DNA from: JACVRN01 sp036389255
GTDB taxonomy: Bacteria > Acidobacteriota > Blastocatellia > Pyrinomonadales > Pyrinomonadaceae
NCBI GenBank assembly: GCA_036389255.1
Contig: DASVQI010000019.1
Span: 124,001-188,000, forward strand
Direction of reading: 5' to 3'
DNA: 64,000 nucleotides
Shown here: positions 17,082 to 24,117 of the stretch, one piece after another
Layout of the letters: each line of letters starts with the position of its first letter
Position numbering within the stretch: the stretch's first letter is position 1
Translations under genes and position numbers: made by a program
Notes under the pieces: model-generated
Database searches by the model: none
The model's input: the letters and a program-made list of their open reading frames with translations, nothing else
Told to the model about the DNA's origin: nothing

Positions 17082-17540
17082 TTACAGTTCTATCTCGAAG
17101 GAGACCTGCCGCGCGGCCCGGAGGTCAACTAACTCCCAGTCGTCATCCAGCGTGCCGCTTCTATCCACTACAAGATAGGAAGCCCATTCGCCCACGGGGA
17201 AAGGCGGCGTGTGCCAAGTCCCCTTGTGATAGGCATAGGGCAGGTGCCCGTTGACCAGAAACGCCGCGACCCTTTCGACATCCGGCGCGTCCCCCTCGCC
17301 CGGCGGCGCGACCGCAATCACGCTCTTGCTGGAAGCCAGCGGCGAGAAGACCTGCATTGTGCGGCGATGCCTAGCCATGAAATCGAACCTGAACGGACGC
17401 GGCTCGGCAGTTGCGCCCGTCAAGCTGGGCTTCCCCTCGCAGAGGTCAACCTCGACGGAGCCGCGCGAGTCAATCAACACTCCGTAGGGTGCGAACGCCT
17501 CGCGCGTCATCTCCTGCACCTTAAGGCGAATAACATTCAT
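17082..17540 (-). CDS. allA: Ureidoglycolate lyase-like protein inside the nuo operon
   Basis: The start is placed at MNVIRLKVQ (17538-17540), giving 152 residues; codons further upstream fall in a repeat hairpin. Features of the AllA family (cupin-like beta barrel) are EAFAPYGVLID, the central VFSPLASSKSVIAVAPP, and YHKGTWHTPPFPV, which carries His residues of the putative active site. AllA releases glyoxylate and urea from ureidoglycolate in allantoin breakdown. It lies between nuoD and nuoH on the same strand, 9 bp from nuoH, with no other purine-catabolism gene nearby. Homology is clear, but the substrate in this setting is uncertain. Confidence 0.8.
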   Translation of the reverse strand: MNVIRLKVQEMTREAFAPYGVLIDSRGSVEVDLCEGKPSLTGATAEPRPFRFDFMARHRRTMQVFSPLASSKSVIAVAPPGEGDAPDVERVAAFLVNGHLPYAYHKGTWHTPPFPVGEWASYLVVDRSGTLDDDWELVDLRAARQVSFEIEL

Positions 17541-17545
17541 AAGCT

Positions 17546-17632
17546 GGTATCGGGTGACAGGTGCCGGGGGCCGGTTAACAGAAAATCCATTTGTCTTTCT
17601 TCTCCGGCACCTGTCACCTGACACCCGTCACC
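17546..17632. repeat. Intergenic hairpin built from GGTGACAGGTGCC words
   Basis: The left arm (TATCGGGTGACAGGTGCCGG) is complemented by CCGGCACCTGTCACCTGACA in the right arm. It lies between nuoD and the allA-like gene and shares words with 13797-13865 and 53949-54014. Confidence 0.75.
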
Positions 17633-18765
17633 TATCTGTCTATCTCTCCGAGCACTATGTCGAGCGTGCCTATGATGGCGACCACGTCTGCGACCAGATG
17701 GCCTATGCACATCTGCCGGAGCGCCTGAAGGTTGATGAGCGACGGCGGGCGCACCCTGACCCGGTGCGGGCTGGATGTCCCGTCCGAGACGAGATAGCAG
17801 CCAAGCTCACCCTTCGGCGCTTCTATAGAATGATAATAATCGCCCGCAGGCGGCTTGATAATCTTTGGCACCTTGGCCATCACGGGGCCGTCCGGCAGCT
17901 TGCTGATGGCCTGCTCGATGATGCGGCGCGACTGGCGCATCTCTTCAAGACGCACAAGGTAGCGATCGTAGGTGTCGCCGTTTTCGCCCAGAGGCACTTC
18001 AAAGTCAAGGTCTGCATAAGCCGCGTAAGGGCGAGCCTTGCGTATGTCCCATGCCACGCCCGAGCCGCGAAGCGCAGGCCCGGATAGACCTATGTCAATG
18101 GCGTCTTCTGCCGAAATCACGCCTATTCCTACAGTGCGGCTCAGCCAGATGCGGTTCTCCGACAGAACCGTTTCGTACTCTTCCACGCGCTTCGGGAAGT
18201 TGTTTACGAACTGTCGCACGTCCCGTTCGAACCCGTCGTATGCATCGTTGGGCATGCCGCCTATGCGCCACGCGTGACAGGTGAGACGAGCGCCGAACTG
18301 CCGCTCGAAAATCTTCAGAATCTCTTCCCTCTCGCGCAAGGCCCAGAGCAGCACGGTGAACGCGCCTATGTCGAGCGCGTGCGTAGCCAGCCAGAGCAGG
18401 TGCGAAGCTATGCGGTTAAGCTCCGTCATGACGACGCGTATGTAATGGGCGCGCGGAGGAACTTCAAGGCCCATCATCTGCTCTACTGTCTCTACCCAGA
18501 CGAGGCCGTTAGAGACTGCTGCGATGTAATCCAGCCTGTCCCAGTAGGGCGCAATCATGGAGTACTGGCGATTCTCCGCAATCTTCTCCATGCCGCGATG
18601 CAGGTAGCCTATGTCGCAGTCAAGGTCAATCACGGTCTCGCCGTCCAGACGCAGTACGACCCTCAGCACTCCGTGCGTCGAGGGGTGCTGCGGCCCCATG
18701 TTCAAAATCATCTCGGGGCTGTCGTAAAGCGTCTCTCTGGTTGTGGCTATCTCTACCTGATGCAT
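17632..18765 (-). CDS. nuoD: NADH-quinone oxidoreductase subunit D
   Basis: The start at MHQVEIATTR (18763-18765) gives 377 residues. An ATG 15 codons upstream is open but lies in a short inverted repeat. Family signatures are LNMGPQHPSTHGVLR, DCDIGYLHRGMEKIAE and the C-terminal PSLINLQALRQMCIGHL. NuoD forms the quinone site together with NuoH and NuoB. NuoC and NuoD are separate proteins here, with a small ORF between their genes. Confidence 0.95.
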   Translation of the reverse strand: MHQVEIATTRETLYDSPEMILNMGPQHPSTHGVLRVVLRLDGETVIDLDCDIGYLHRGMEKIAENRQYSMIAPYWDRLDYIAAVSNGLVWVETVEQMMGLEVPPRAHYIRVVMTELNRIASHLLWLATHALDIGAFTVLLWALREREEILKIFERQFGARLTCHAWRIGGMPNDAYDGFERDVRQFVNNFPKRVEEYETVLSENRIWLSRTVGIGVISAEDAIDIGLSGPALRGSGVAWDIRKARPYAAYADLDFEVPLGENGDTYDRYLVRLEEMRQSRRIIEQAISKLPDGPVMAKVPKIIKPPAGDYYHSIEAPKGELGCYLVSDGTSSPHRVRVRPPSLINLQALRQMCIGHLVADVVAIIGTLDIVLGEIDR

Positions 18766-18801
18766 ATTAAGAGCGATGCTGAAGATTGACTCATCGGTTC
18801 G

Positions 18802-18826
18802 TTGATTCAATGAACAGATGAATCAA
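18802..18826. repeat. Short hairpin TTGATTCA/TGAATCAA between nuoD and the small ORF
   Basis: Perfect 8-bp arms with a 9-nt loop, next to further TGAATCA copies. It resembles the word-repeat hairpins elsewhere and argues against the upstream nuoD ATG. Confidence 0.5.
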
Positions 18827-18830
18827 TGAA

Positions 18831-19079
18831 TCATTCGCTTTCATCCTTTTTGTAGCAGCCTGTGATGCTCTGCGGCTCTATGACGAGGCCAATCTGGTCT
18901 GTCTCGCCCTGCCGCTTTTTCTGTAGCAGCTTGTGAATGATTGCCTGCGCGGCGCTGGCCTTGTTCCAAGTGTTTCGCGTAGTCAGGGTGTCGGCCAATT
19001 CAAACCCCGCCGAGGTGGCCGCCTCCTTCGAGTCGAACACCTTTGCCTCGTAATGCGCTGCGACCTCTTTTGTATTCAT
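18831..19079 (-). CDS. Small hypothetical protein between nuoC and nuoD
   Basis: This 82-residue soluble protein has no signal peptide or membrane segment. Its sequence is mostly helical, for example KEVAAHYEAKVFDSKEAATS and KASAAQAIIHKLLQKKRQ, with a single Cys near the C-terminus. It starts 4 bp after the nuoC stop, so it is probably translated with nuoC. I recognise no family. Its position suggests a complex I accessory or assembly role, but this is inference only. Confidence 0.6.
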   Translation of the reverse strand: MNTKEVAAHYEAKVFDSKEAATSAGFELADTLTTRNTWNKASAAQAIIHKLLQKKRQGETDQIGLVIEPQSITGCYKKDESE

Positions 19080-19083
19080 CCCG

Positions 19084-20145
19084 CTACTTGTCTTTCGACA
19101 ATATCTCTTTGCCCGCGCGGAAAATCTCTCGCACGCGGCGCTCTTCTATCATTGAAAGCTCTTCAAGGCCGTAGTTGCGCCTCTGGTCAAGCTGCTCTCG
19201 CTGTACGTCCGTGAACTCCGGCAGGTGTCGGGCCGTCCACTCGTTCTCTATGAATTCTAGCGGGTACTCTTTTCTGAGCGGGTGGCCTTCCCAATCCGGC
19301 GGCAGCAGCAGACGGCGCAAGTCCGGGTGATTCCTGAACGTGATGCCGAAAAGGTCATACACCTCTCGCTCCATCCAGTTGGCCGTGGCCCAGATGCCCG
19401 AAACCGTTTCGACTCCCTGCTCGGCTGTCGTTCTCACTTTCAAGCGCACGCGCTCGTTGGCAGAAATCGAGTAGAGGTTGTAAACGACCTCGAAAGGCGC
19501 GTCCATTTCCATGGGGAAATGTACTGCCGTCAAATCCGAGAGATAATTAAAGGGCGTGTCAGCGTCGCGCGTCAAAAGCTCGCAGATCTTGACTATGGAT
19601 GAGCGCTCAATGCGTATGGAGAGCTGGCCCACGAACTCCGAGGCTTCAAGGACGGCTCCGTCCAAGCTCTGGCGCAGCTTTTTGACGAGCGCGTGATTCG
19701 AAGCATCAACCGGCTTCGGCCCTTCCTCTTTCTTTTTGACGGGAGCTTTGGGAGCACCGGCTGCGGGAGTCGCGCCGGGTTGCGGCGGAGAAGGCTTAGC
19801 GCCCGCAGCCTGTTTGGCGGCTGCGGCCTTGGCCCTTGCCTCCGCGATTTTTGCTGCTTTCTCGGCGTCCGCCTGCGACGGCCCCTTCGTAGGGTCGCCC
19901 ACCGTGGGCGAAGCGCCGCCGGGCGGCTGAGCGCCGGGCGCGGCCTGTTCGGCCGAAGGCTGGGGGCTGGCGGGCTCTGTCGCTGATGGTTCTCCTGAGG
20001 AAGCAGGGACGGTAGTGCCGCTCGTGGAACTGCCTGAAGGGGCTTTGCCCGTCAGCGCAGCCTCTCGCTCAGGCGTAGTCTTATCCTCTTTTGAAGCCGT
20101 GTCCTTCGGAGCATCGTCCGGTGGTCTGTTTTCGTCTGCCATCAC
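19084..20145 (-). CDS. nuoC: NADH-quinone oxidoreductase subunit C with long low-complexity N-terminus
   Basis: The protein has 353 residues. The C-terminal ~200 are a standard 30-kDa subunit with LKVRTTAEQGVETVSGIWA, ANWMEREVYDLFGITFRNHP and RRLLLPPDWEGHPLRKEYPL. The first ~150 residues are unusually rich in Ala, Pro, Lys, Ser and Gly with no recognised domain (DAEKAAKIAEARAKAAAAKQ). A single frame covers both parts, so this appears to be a disordered extension rather than a fusion with a folded domain. It is the first gene of the downstream nuo block; element 2 is inserted 183 bp upstream. Confidence 0.93.
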   Translation of the reverse strand: MMADENRPPDDAPKDTASKEDKTTPEREAALTGKAPSGSSTSGTTVPASSGEPSATEPASPQPSAEQAAPGAQPPGGASPTVGDPTKGPSQADAEKAAKIAEARAKAAAAKQAAGAKPSPPQPGATPAAGAPKAPVKKKEEGPKPVDASNHALVKKLRQSLDGAVLEASEFVGQLSIRIERSSIVKICELLTRDADTPFNYLSDLTAVHFPMEMDAPFEVVYNLYSISANERVRLKVRTTAEQGVETVSGIWATANWMEREVYDLFGITFRNHPDLRRLLLPPDWEGHPLRKEYPLEFIENEWTARHLPEFTDVQREQLDQRRNYGLEELSMIEERRVREIFRAGKEILSKDK

Positions 20146-20328
20146 AGTCTAACGACTACACCCTGACAGAATTTCGCGCTACGTGAAGCTTCTAGTCTAC
20201 AGAGTAAATGCTTTTAGAGAACAACTGAAAGGACGGAACCGACCTGTTTGTAGCACGCGCCGAAACGCATTGTCAATAAATTGCTCGGACAAAGTAAACC
20301 CTGACCATTGCATCATATACAACCGGCT
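20146..20328. other. nuoC upstream region, cut short by element 2
   Basis: This 183-bp noncoding stretch should hold the promoter and leader of the nuoC-N operon. I see no strong sigma-70 match. It ends at the target duplication AACCGGCT (20321-20328) of element 2. Confidence 0.5.
20321..20328. repeat. Target site duplication of element 2, left copy (AACCGGCT)
   Basis: AACCGGCT directly precedes the left terminal repeat and is repeated exactly at 23573-23580 after the right one. Confidence 0.85.
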
Positions 20329-20355
20329 GGTAGTGGGTCATTTACAATGTTAAAC
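20329..20355 (+). repeat. Left terminal inverted repeat of element 2
   Basis: It starts GGTAGTGGGTCATTTACAAT. The first 15 bases are identical to the right repeat read on the minus strand. Confidence 0.88.
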
Positions 20356-20464
20356 GAAAATAGGATTTCACGTCTGACTATTGACAGCCATTCCCTGTAG
20401 GCATATCCTCTCCGCGCCGTCGGACTCTCGTTAGCTTCACATCCCTACATGAAAAGGAGGCGCT

Positions 20465-20905
20465 ATGCCTAAGAATAATGTAAACGACCCGCTAGGCGTC
20501 ATCGAAGGTTCCGCACTTCCAACTAAAGCCCTAGAACACTTTGATGTGGGTGATGGTTGGGTCATTGTAATGAACGGTGAAGAAGACCGCCGTCCTAGAG
20601 AACTAAGAAGGGTAGCGTACACGCGCGCAGAGATTACCTTCGATTCCGAGAAAGACCTCTCAAAGTTTTTAGAGATTATCAAAAAGACAGACGAGCGATT
20701 GAGCAAGGTTCCCGATTCTCAGGTGATGTACGATTGGCAGAAGATTAGGCGTAGGGGGTTGACAGTTAGGTTTGGCGTCGCTTGGTATGACGAAGATTTT
20801 TACCGTCAGCGAAAGGATGCTCACTTATCATCTTTACATCAGGGGGTTCTTTCGCAGTTTGGTGTTACCCCGGAGTCTCTGAGGATTGAACATATTCCAT
20901 TGTGA
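20465..20905 (+). CDS. Hypothetical cargo protein of element 2
   Basis: This 146-residue soluble protein follows an AAAAGGAGG-type ribosome binding site (AAGGAG 8 bp upstream), so it is very likely expressed. It has no signal peptide, membrane segment or recognised motif. The middle is charged (FDSEKDLSKFLEIIKKTDER) and the C-terminus is mixed alpha/beta. It ends at a perfect hairpin shared with the convergent transposase gene. I do not recognise the family. Confidence 0.65.
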   Translation: MPKNNVNDPLGVIEGSALPTKALEHFDVGDGWVIVMNGEEDRRPRELRRVAYTRAEITFDSEKDLSKFLEIIKKTDERLSKVPDSQVMYDWQKIRRRGLTVRFGVAWYDEDFYRQRKDAHLSSLHQGVLSQFGVTPESLRIEHIPL

Positions 20906-20913
20906 GAACTGGC

Positions 20914-20948
20914 GGATGAGGACTAACCATGCTGGTTAGTCCTCATCC
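20914..20948. terminator. Bidirectional hairpin between convergent cargo and transposase genes
   Basis: The arms GGATGAGGACTAACCA and TGGTTAGTCCTCATCC are perfect 16-bp complements with a 3-nt loop. The right arm includes the transposase stop codon. No strong T run follows on either side. Confidence 0.65.
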
Positions 20949-21790
20949 CGTCTCGCGTACTTCGGGTTATCCGCCAGCGCAACTATATCGCTAATAGACC
21001 ACAGCGTCTTAGATACGCCCGCTTCCATAGCTGGCGAGCATCTTATTGTTTGATGGATGCGCGCGAAGTTGTAATACATATAGTGCAACGCAATCGCGTG
21101 CATGTGATTCTCAATCTTCTTTGAAAAGCCATTCGTTAGGCGAGTGAAGCGTCTCATGCTCATTCGCATGGTCAAGTTCTGGCGCTCAACATAAGACGTG
21201 GAAATCATCGGAGGGAACGGGTCGCCGCTAATCACTTCTGCTTTGGTTCCGATTATCTTTGAAGGGCTGTAGCGCGTCTCAGCTTGCGGGTCTTGTCCAT
21301 AGAGTTTAATCAACATCGCATAATCAATCTCACAGCCAAACGCGCCTTCAATCGCTTCCAAGTACGGGCGAAAGCCATCTGTGGTTAGCATCACGCGATG
21401 CTTCAAGCGGCTGGCTAAATCATTGATGAACTGCTCCGCAGCGTGAGCGTCACGCCTTCCAACATGCCAGCAAGGAATTAACTTTGAATCCGCATCAATC
21501 GCAACCCAAGTCCAAACATCGCCATAACCCAAGATGCCATGATTCTCTGGCGCAACATTCTTTTGTTTGGAATTGCAGAATGACCATATTTCGTCACACT
21601 CTAAACGGCGACACGATAAGCCGCGTAGATGCTCGTCTTGATAATTAGCGCAGGCCGTACCAACATCTTCTAATAGCTTAATGACAGTATTCTTTGATGT
21701 AGCAGTAATGCGCGATGTTCCTCTAACCGAATTGCCTTCTACTAAGGCGGAGATGATTGCTGCGCGTCGTTTTGAATCTAGCTTGTTCAT
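20936..21790 (-). CDS. IS1-family-like DDE transposase without zinc ribbon
   Basis: This 284-residue protein starts at MNKLDSKRR (21788-21790). It has an HTH-like region (SVRGTSRITATSKNTVIKLL) and the DDE residues in CDEIW, TTDGF and YVERQN, followed by the conserved NLTMRMSMRRFTRLTNGFSK. It is clearly related to the 1546-2511 transposase but lacks that protein's ~30-residue N-terminal zinc ribbon. A sigma-70-like promoter lies directly upstream, with its -10 hexamer 7 bp before the ATG, so the transcript may be leaderless. Confidence 0.88.
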   Translation of the reverse strand: MNKLDSKRRAAIISALVEGNSVRGTSRITATSKNTVIKLLEDVGTACANYQDEHLRGLSCRRLECDEIWSFCNSKQKNVAPENHGILGYGDVWTWVAIDADSKLIPCWHVGRRDAHAAEQFINDLASRLKHRVMLTTDGFRPYLEAIEGAFGCEIDYAMLIKLYGQDPQAETRYSPSKIIGTKAEVISGDPFPPMISTSYVERQNLTMRMSMRRFTRLTNGFSKKIENHMHAIALHYMYYNFARIHQTIRCSPAMEAGVSKTLWSISDIVALADNPKYARRDED

Positions 21791-21797
21791 ATTGACC

Positions 21798-21826
21798 ATT
21801 ATGCTTGCGCGGGCAAGAAAAGTCAA
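21798..21826 (-). promoter_or_regulatory. Sigma-70-like promoter of the element 2 transposase
   Basis: On the minus strand TTGACT (21826-21821) and CATAAT (21803-21798) are separated by 17 bp. The expected start is at or near the ATG at 21790. A second ATG at 21799 overlaps the -10 and is unlikely to be used. Confidence 0.5.
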
Positions 21827-21939
21827 GATAAAAATGCAGCTCCCGGTTATGTGTCCCGGACAAAATGTGATATAAAACGCGTGTAGACCACAGCGCGCGA
21901 GCGCATGCGTGTCTACTTTGATAGCCAAATAAGTACAGG

Positions 21940-22008
21940 TGGAGCGAGCGGGAGTCGAACCCGCCACCGAGGGTCTCAAATCGCCGGTGCCGCACCAACG
22001 GTCGCCCC
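21940..22008 (-). tRNA. tRNA-like segment, degenerate or partial
   Basis: The 3' half is convincing: a perfect 5-bp T stem GCGGG/CCCGC around the loop TTCGACT, then TCGCTCC pairing with a 5' GGGGCGA to give a 7-bp acceptor with one G-U. The total is 69 nt, a few short of normal. The D arm is tiny (GGTG/CACC) and the segment around TTTGAGA does not form an anticodon stem, so the amino acid cannot be assigned. It may be a decayed tRNA, a tRNA 3'-end remnant left by integration, or an unusual tRNA mimic. It lies inside element 2. Confidence 0.35.
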
Positions 22009-22017
22009 ATCTAGAGC

Positions 22018-22063
22018 AACGGCCAAAGGGATGTTTCGCCAAAACACCTCCCCTTTGGCCGTT
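22018..22063. repeat. Perfect 13-bp hairpin after the winged-helix gene
   Basis: AACGGCCAAAGGG and CCCTTTGGCCGTT enclose a 20-nt loop. The loop contains ATGTTTCGCCAA and AAACACCTCC, both of which also occur in the leader of the same gene (22946-22973). TTTT follows on the plus strand only, so it is not a typical terminator for the minus-strand gene. Confidence 0.65.
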
Positions 22064-22068
22064 TTGCA

Positions 22069-22941
22069 TTATTCGCTGCTTACATCCTTTTCCATTCCGC
22101 CTTTTGCTGCCAACACCTCTGCGATGCCATGAAAGAACGCGGCTATTCTGTCTGGTTGCCAGCCCTTGAACTCGTTCATATCAACCTTTACGGTCACGTT
22201 GAATTGAACCGCTCCGCCTGCCATCTGTGAAAACGCTGTACTGACGCTGCTCCGTGCTGGCGGTGCCTCACGGTGCGTAACGTCTCGGTGTTCTGGCTCA
22301 CTTGGCGGTGGCGGTGGCGTGCCTGTCGGAGCAGGGGCTTGCCGTTCTGCGGATGTGGCAGGAGACGCCGAACTCCCTTTTTTCAGGTAATCTCCATCGC
22401 GTTGCACAAGCCCTGCGGCCTCTAAATAATCAATCAGCAATTTGACCTGAAGTTTACACTCCGGCGGAGCAGACGAGAGTTGAGCTAAAGATGTGACCGC
22501 ATCACTCTCTTTTAGTTTATGCTCAAAACTAAGCCTCTTCAGCACTTCTTTAGCGAACCACGTTTGCCCGATAAGCGGAGCAAGTTTGTGGCTGGCCGTA
22601 GGGTCATTAGGATTCCATTCGTAAGCATGCGCGAAGGCCATCACCTCTGGGGAAGGGATGAACCCGCCTTCCGTTCTCTGTATCAGTCCTACGGTGATAA
22701 AGAACGCGTTAGCTGACGATATTGTAGTGGGTTGTGTGTTTGCAACCGCGCCTACTTCAATAGTCTTTACGGGCTTTAGATTTTGCCCGCTCGCCGCAGC
22801 ATACGCACGCAGCAATGCCAAGTGTTTGGCAAAAGTGATGCGCTCACTCGGTAGAACTTCTGTAGCTTTAGCTCTAGCAGGCTTGGCTTGTGGCGGTGTC
22901 GCCGTACCTATTGGATGGACGGTAGCTTTTTCTTGAGACAT
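22069..22941 (-). CDS. Winged-helix-like hypothetical protein, cargo of element 2
   Basis: The protein has 290 residues, with a strong Shine-Dalgarno (GGAGG) about 9 bp before the ATG. Residues 30-190 look like two helical wHTH-type modules, with GAVANTQPTTISSANAFFITVG resembling a DNA-reading helix and LLIDYLEAAGLVQRDGDYL resembling the end of a winged helix. A Pro/Ser/Thr-rich linker (about 195-235) leads to a compact C-terminal segment, VQFNVTVKVDMNEFKGWQPD. I do not recognise a named family. A regulator or replication-related role is possible. Sequence copies from its leader recur in the hairpin after its stop. Confidence 0.6.
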   Translation of the reverse strand: MSQEKATVHPIGTATPPQAKPARAKATEVLPSERITFAKHLALLRAYAAASGQNLKPVKTIEVGAVANTQPTTISSANAFFITVGLIQRTEGGFIPSPEVMAFAHAYEWNPNDPTASHKLAPLIGQTWFAKEVLKRLSFEHKLKESDAVTSLAQLSSAPPECKLQVKLLIDYLEAAGLVQRDGDYLKKGSSASPATSAERQAPAPTGTPPPPPSEPEHRDVTHREAPPARSSVSTAFSQMAGGAVQFNVTVKVDMNEFKGWQPDRIAAFFHGIAEVLAAKGGMEKDVSSE

Positions 22942-22945
22942 GAGT

Positions 22946-22973
22946 AAACACCTCCTTCAAAATGTTTCGCCAA
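22946..22973 (-). promoter_or_regulatory. Leader of the winged-helix gene with duplicated motifs
   Basis: The leader contains AAACACCTCC (22946-22955, complement of the Shine-Dalgarno region) and ATGTTTCGCCAA (22962-22973). Both recur in the loop of the hairpin at 22018-22063. The duplicated motifs could be a binding site for the gene product. Confidence 0.4.
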
Positions 22974-23254
22974 GAGCGTATATACTCCTGTACGCAAACC
23001 CTGTCAAGCCTCCCCTTGCGGTTCGCAAGCCTCTCCTTGACCGTCATTGACGTTTTCCGGGATACCCTTGCTGGAGTTGGCACGGCACGGCACAGTCGCG
23101 GCACAGCACGGCATTTTGGCCATTCCTGTAAATATCATTAAATAAAGAGGATGGAGGGCGATTTTTGAGGGCTTGCCGTGCCGTGCTATATCTGTGCTAT
23201 GCCGTGCTGACTTCGATGCGTCCTGACGCATCAATATTTAGGCATGAAAAAAAA

Positions 23255-23497
23255 TTATTCGGAGGGCTTATTCCAACGGCTGCGAGCGGCCTTTTGTGCA
23301 ATCTCTTTTCGCTTTTTAGGTGAGAGTTTATCCCGGCGAGCTATGCCACCTTTACTCGCGCCAAGCCTGCCAAGAGCCACAGCCGCAGGGTTCTTTCCCC
23401 GCTCTGGTTCTGGCTCTGGTGCGTTGCCAGTGGTAAGGTCAACAATCATCTTTGCACGTTGGCTTGGGTCACGTGGCAGTTTGTCTGTGCGCTTCAT
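23255..23497 (-). CDS. Short basic hypothetical protein, cargo of element 2
   Basis: Starting at MKRTDKLPRD (23495-23497) it has 80 residues. It contains GKNPAAVALGRLGASKGGIARRD followed by LSPKKRKEIAQKAARSRW. This Gly/Ala/Arg/Lys-rich pattern with a terminal RW is a widespread short protein family of unknown function, possibly nucleic-acid binding. The AT-rich segment upstream (23043-23240) has several copies of GCACGGCA and its complement but no ORF that I trust. Confidence 0.6.
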   Translation of the reverse strand: MKRTDKLPRDPSQRAKMIVDLTTGNAPEPEPERGKNPAAVALGRLGASKGGIARRDKLSPKKRKEIAQKAARSRWNKPSE

Positions 23498-23545
23498 ATA
23501 GAGAGTATGCCACACTCTGAAATAGAGCGAAAACTTTCTTTAGCT

Positions 23546-23572
23546 GTTCAACAATGAAAATGACCCACTACC
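23546..23572 (-). repeat. Right terminal inverted repeat of element 2
   Basis: On the minus strand it reads GGTAGTGGGTCATTTTCATT and onward, matching 20329-20355 at 24 of 27 positions. The AACCGGCT duplication follows at 23573-23580. Confidence 0.88.
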
Positions 23573-23669
23573 AACCGGCTGCATAGCTTGACGATAGCGG
23601 CTCGCGGGCCTTATTATTGGTTGTTTAGACCGAAGCACTGATTGCTGTCTATAGAGAGGGTAGAGGAAA

Positions 23670-23906
23670 ATGAAACAAGGAATTCATCCCGAATACAAAG
23701 AGATACAGGTGCATTGCGCCTGCGGCCACCAGTTCACGACCCGTTCGACGCGCAAGGACGACCTGCACGTGGAAATCTGCTCCGAGTGCCACCCGTTCTT
23801 CACGGGCAAGCAGAAGCTGGTGGACACGGCGGGACGCGTTGACCGCTTCAACAAGCGCTACGGCAAAAAGCCTGCCGAGCCCACGCCGGAAAACGCTCAA
23901 GCTTAA
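23670..23906 (+). CDS. rpmE: 50S ribosomal protein L31
   Basis: This 78-residue protein begins MKQGIHPEYKEIQVHCACGH. The cysteines (CAC and CSEC) are the zinc-binding C+ type of L31. The C-terminal tail (PAEPTPENAQA) is slightly extended. It is the first gene of a rightward block that continues with a DUF1385 gene and prfA; rpmE and prfA are also neighbours in many bacteria. Confidence 0.93.
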   Translation: MKQGIHPEYKEIQVHCACGHQFTTRSTRKDDLHVEICSECHPFFTGKQKLVDTAGRVDRFNKRYGKKPAEPTPENAQA

Positions 23907-24117
23907 GTGTCAGGCCACGGGGCCGAAGAAACCGATGCGAGACTATCGAAAAATCGCACAGCACTATTAGCTTTTCTGTAAGTAAAGAGCGCCGACCCTT
24001 TTTTGTAGGGCTCAGACGCGCGCCTCTTCGTGTATATTTAAGCGAAGCGCGCCTCTGACCCACAGGCCACGGGGTCGGCGTTACTGTTTTCGAGTTCTCC
24101 CGGAAGGAAAAAGAGAA

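Larger units (their letters stand above)
20329..23572. mobile_element. 3,244-bp IS1-like transposable element with passenger genes
   Basis: It is bounded by 27-bp inverted repeats (20329-20355 and 23546-23572, 24 of 27 matching, both starting GGTAGTGGGTCATTT). Exact 8-bp duplications AACCGGCT flank them. It holds a 146-residue hypothetical protein, an IS1-type transposase, a tRNA-like segment, a winged-helix-like protein and a short basic protein. End sequence, duplication length and transposase type relate it to element 1. It lies between rpmE and nuoC, next to the complex I operon. Confidence 0.9.

Noticed and set aside
23043..23240. CRISPR-like or clustered repeats near GCACGGCA copies
   Set aside because: The copies are short, irregular and not separated by uniform spacers. 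No cas genes are present in the window.
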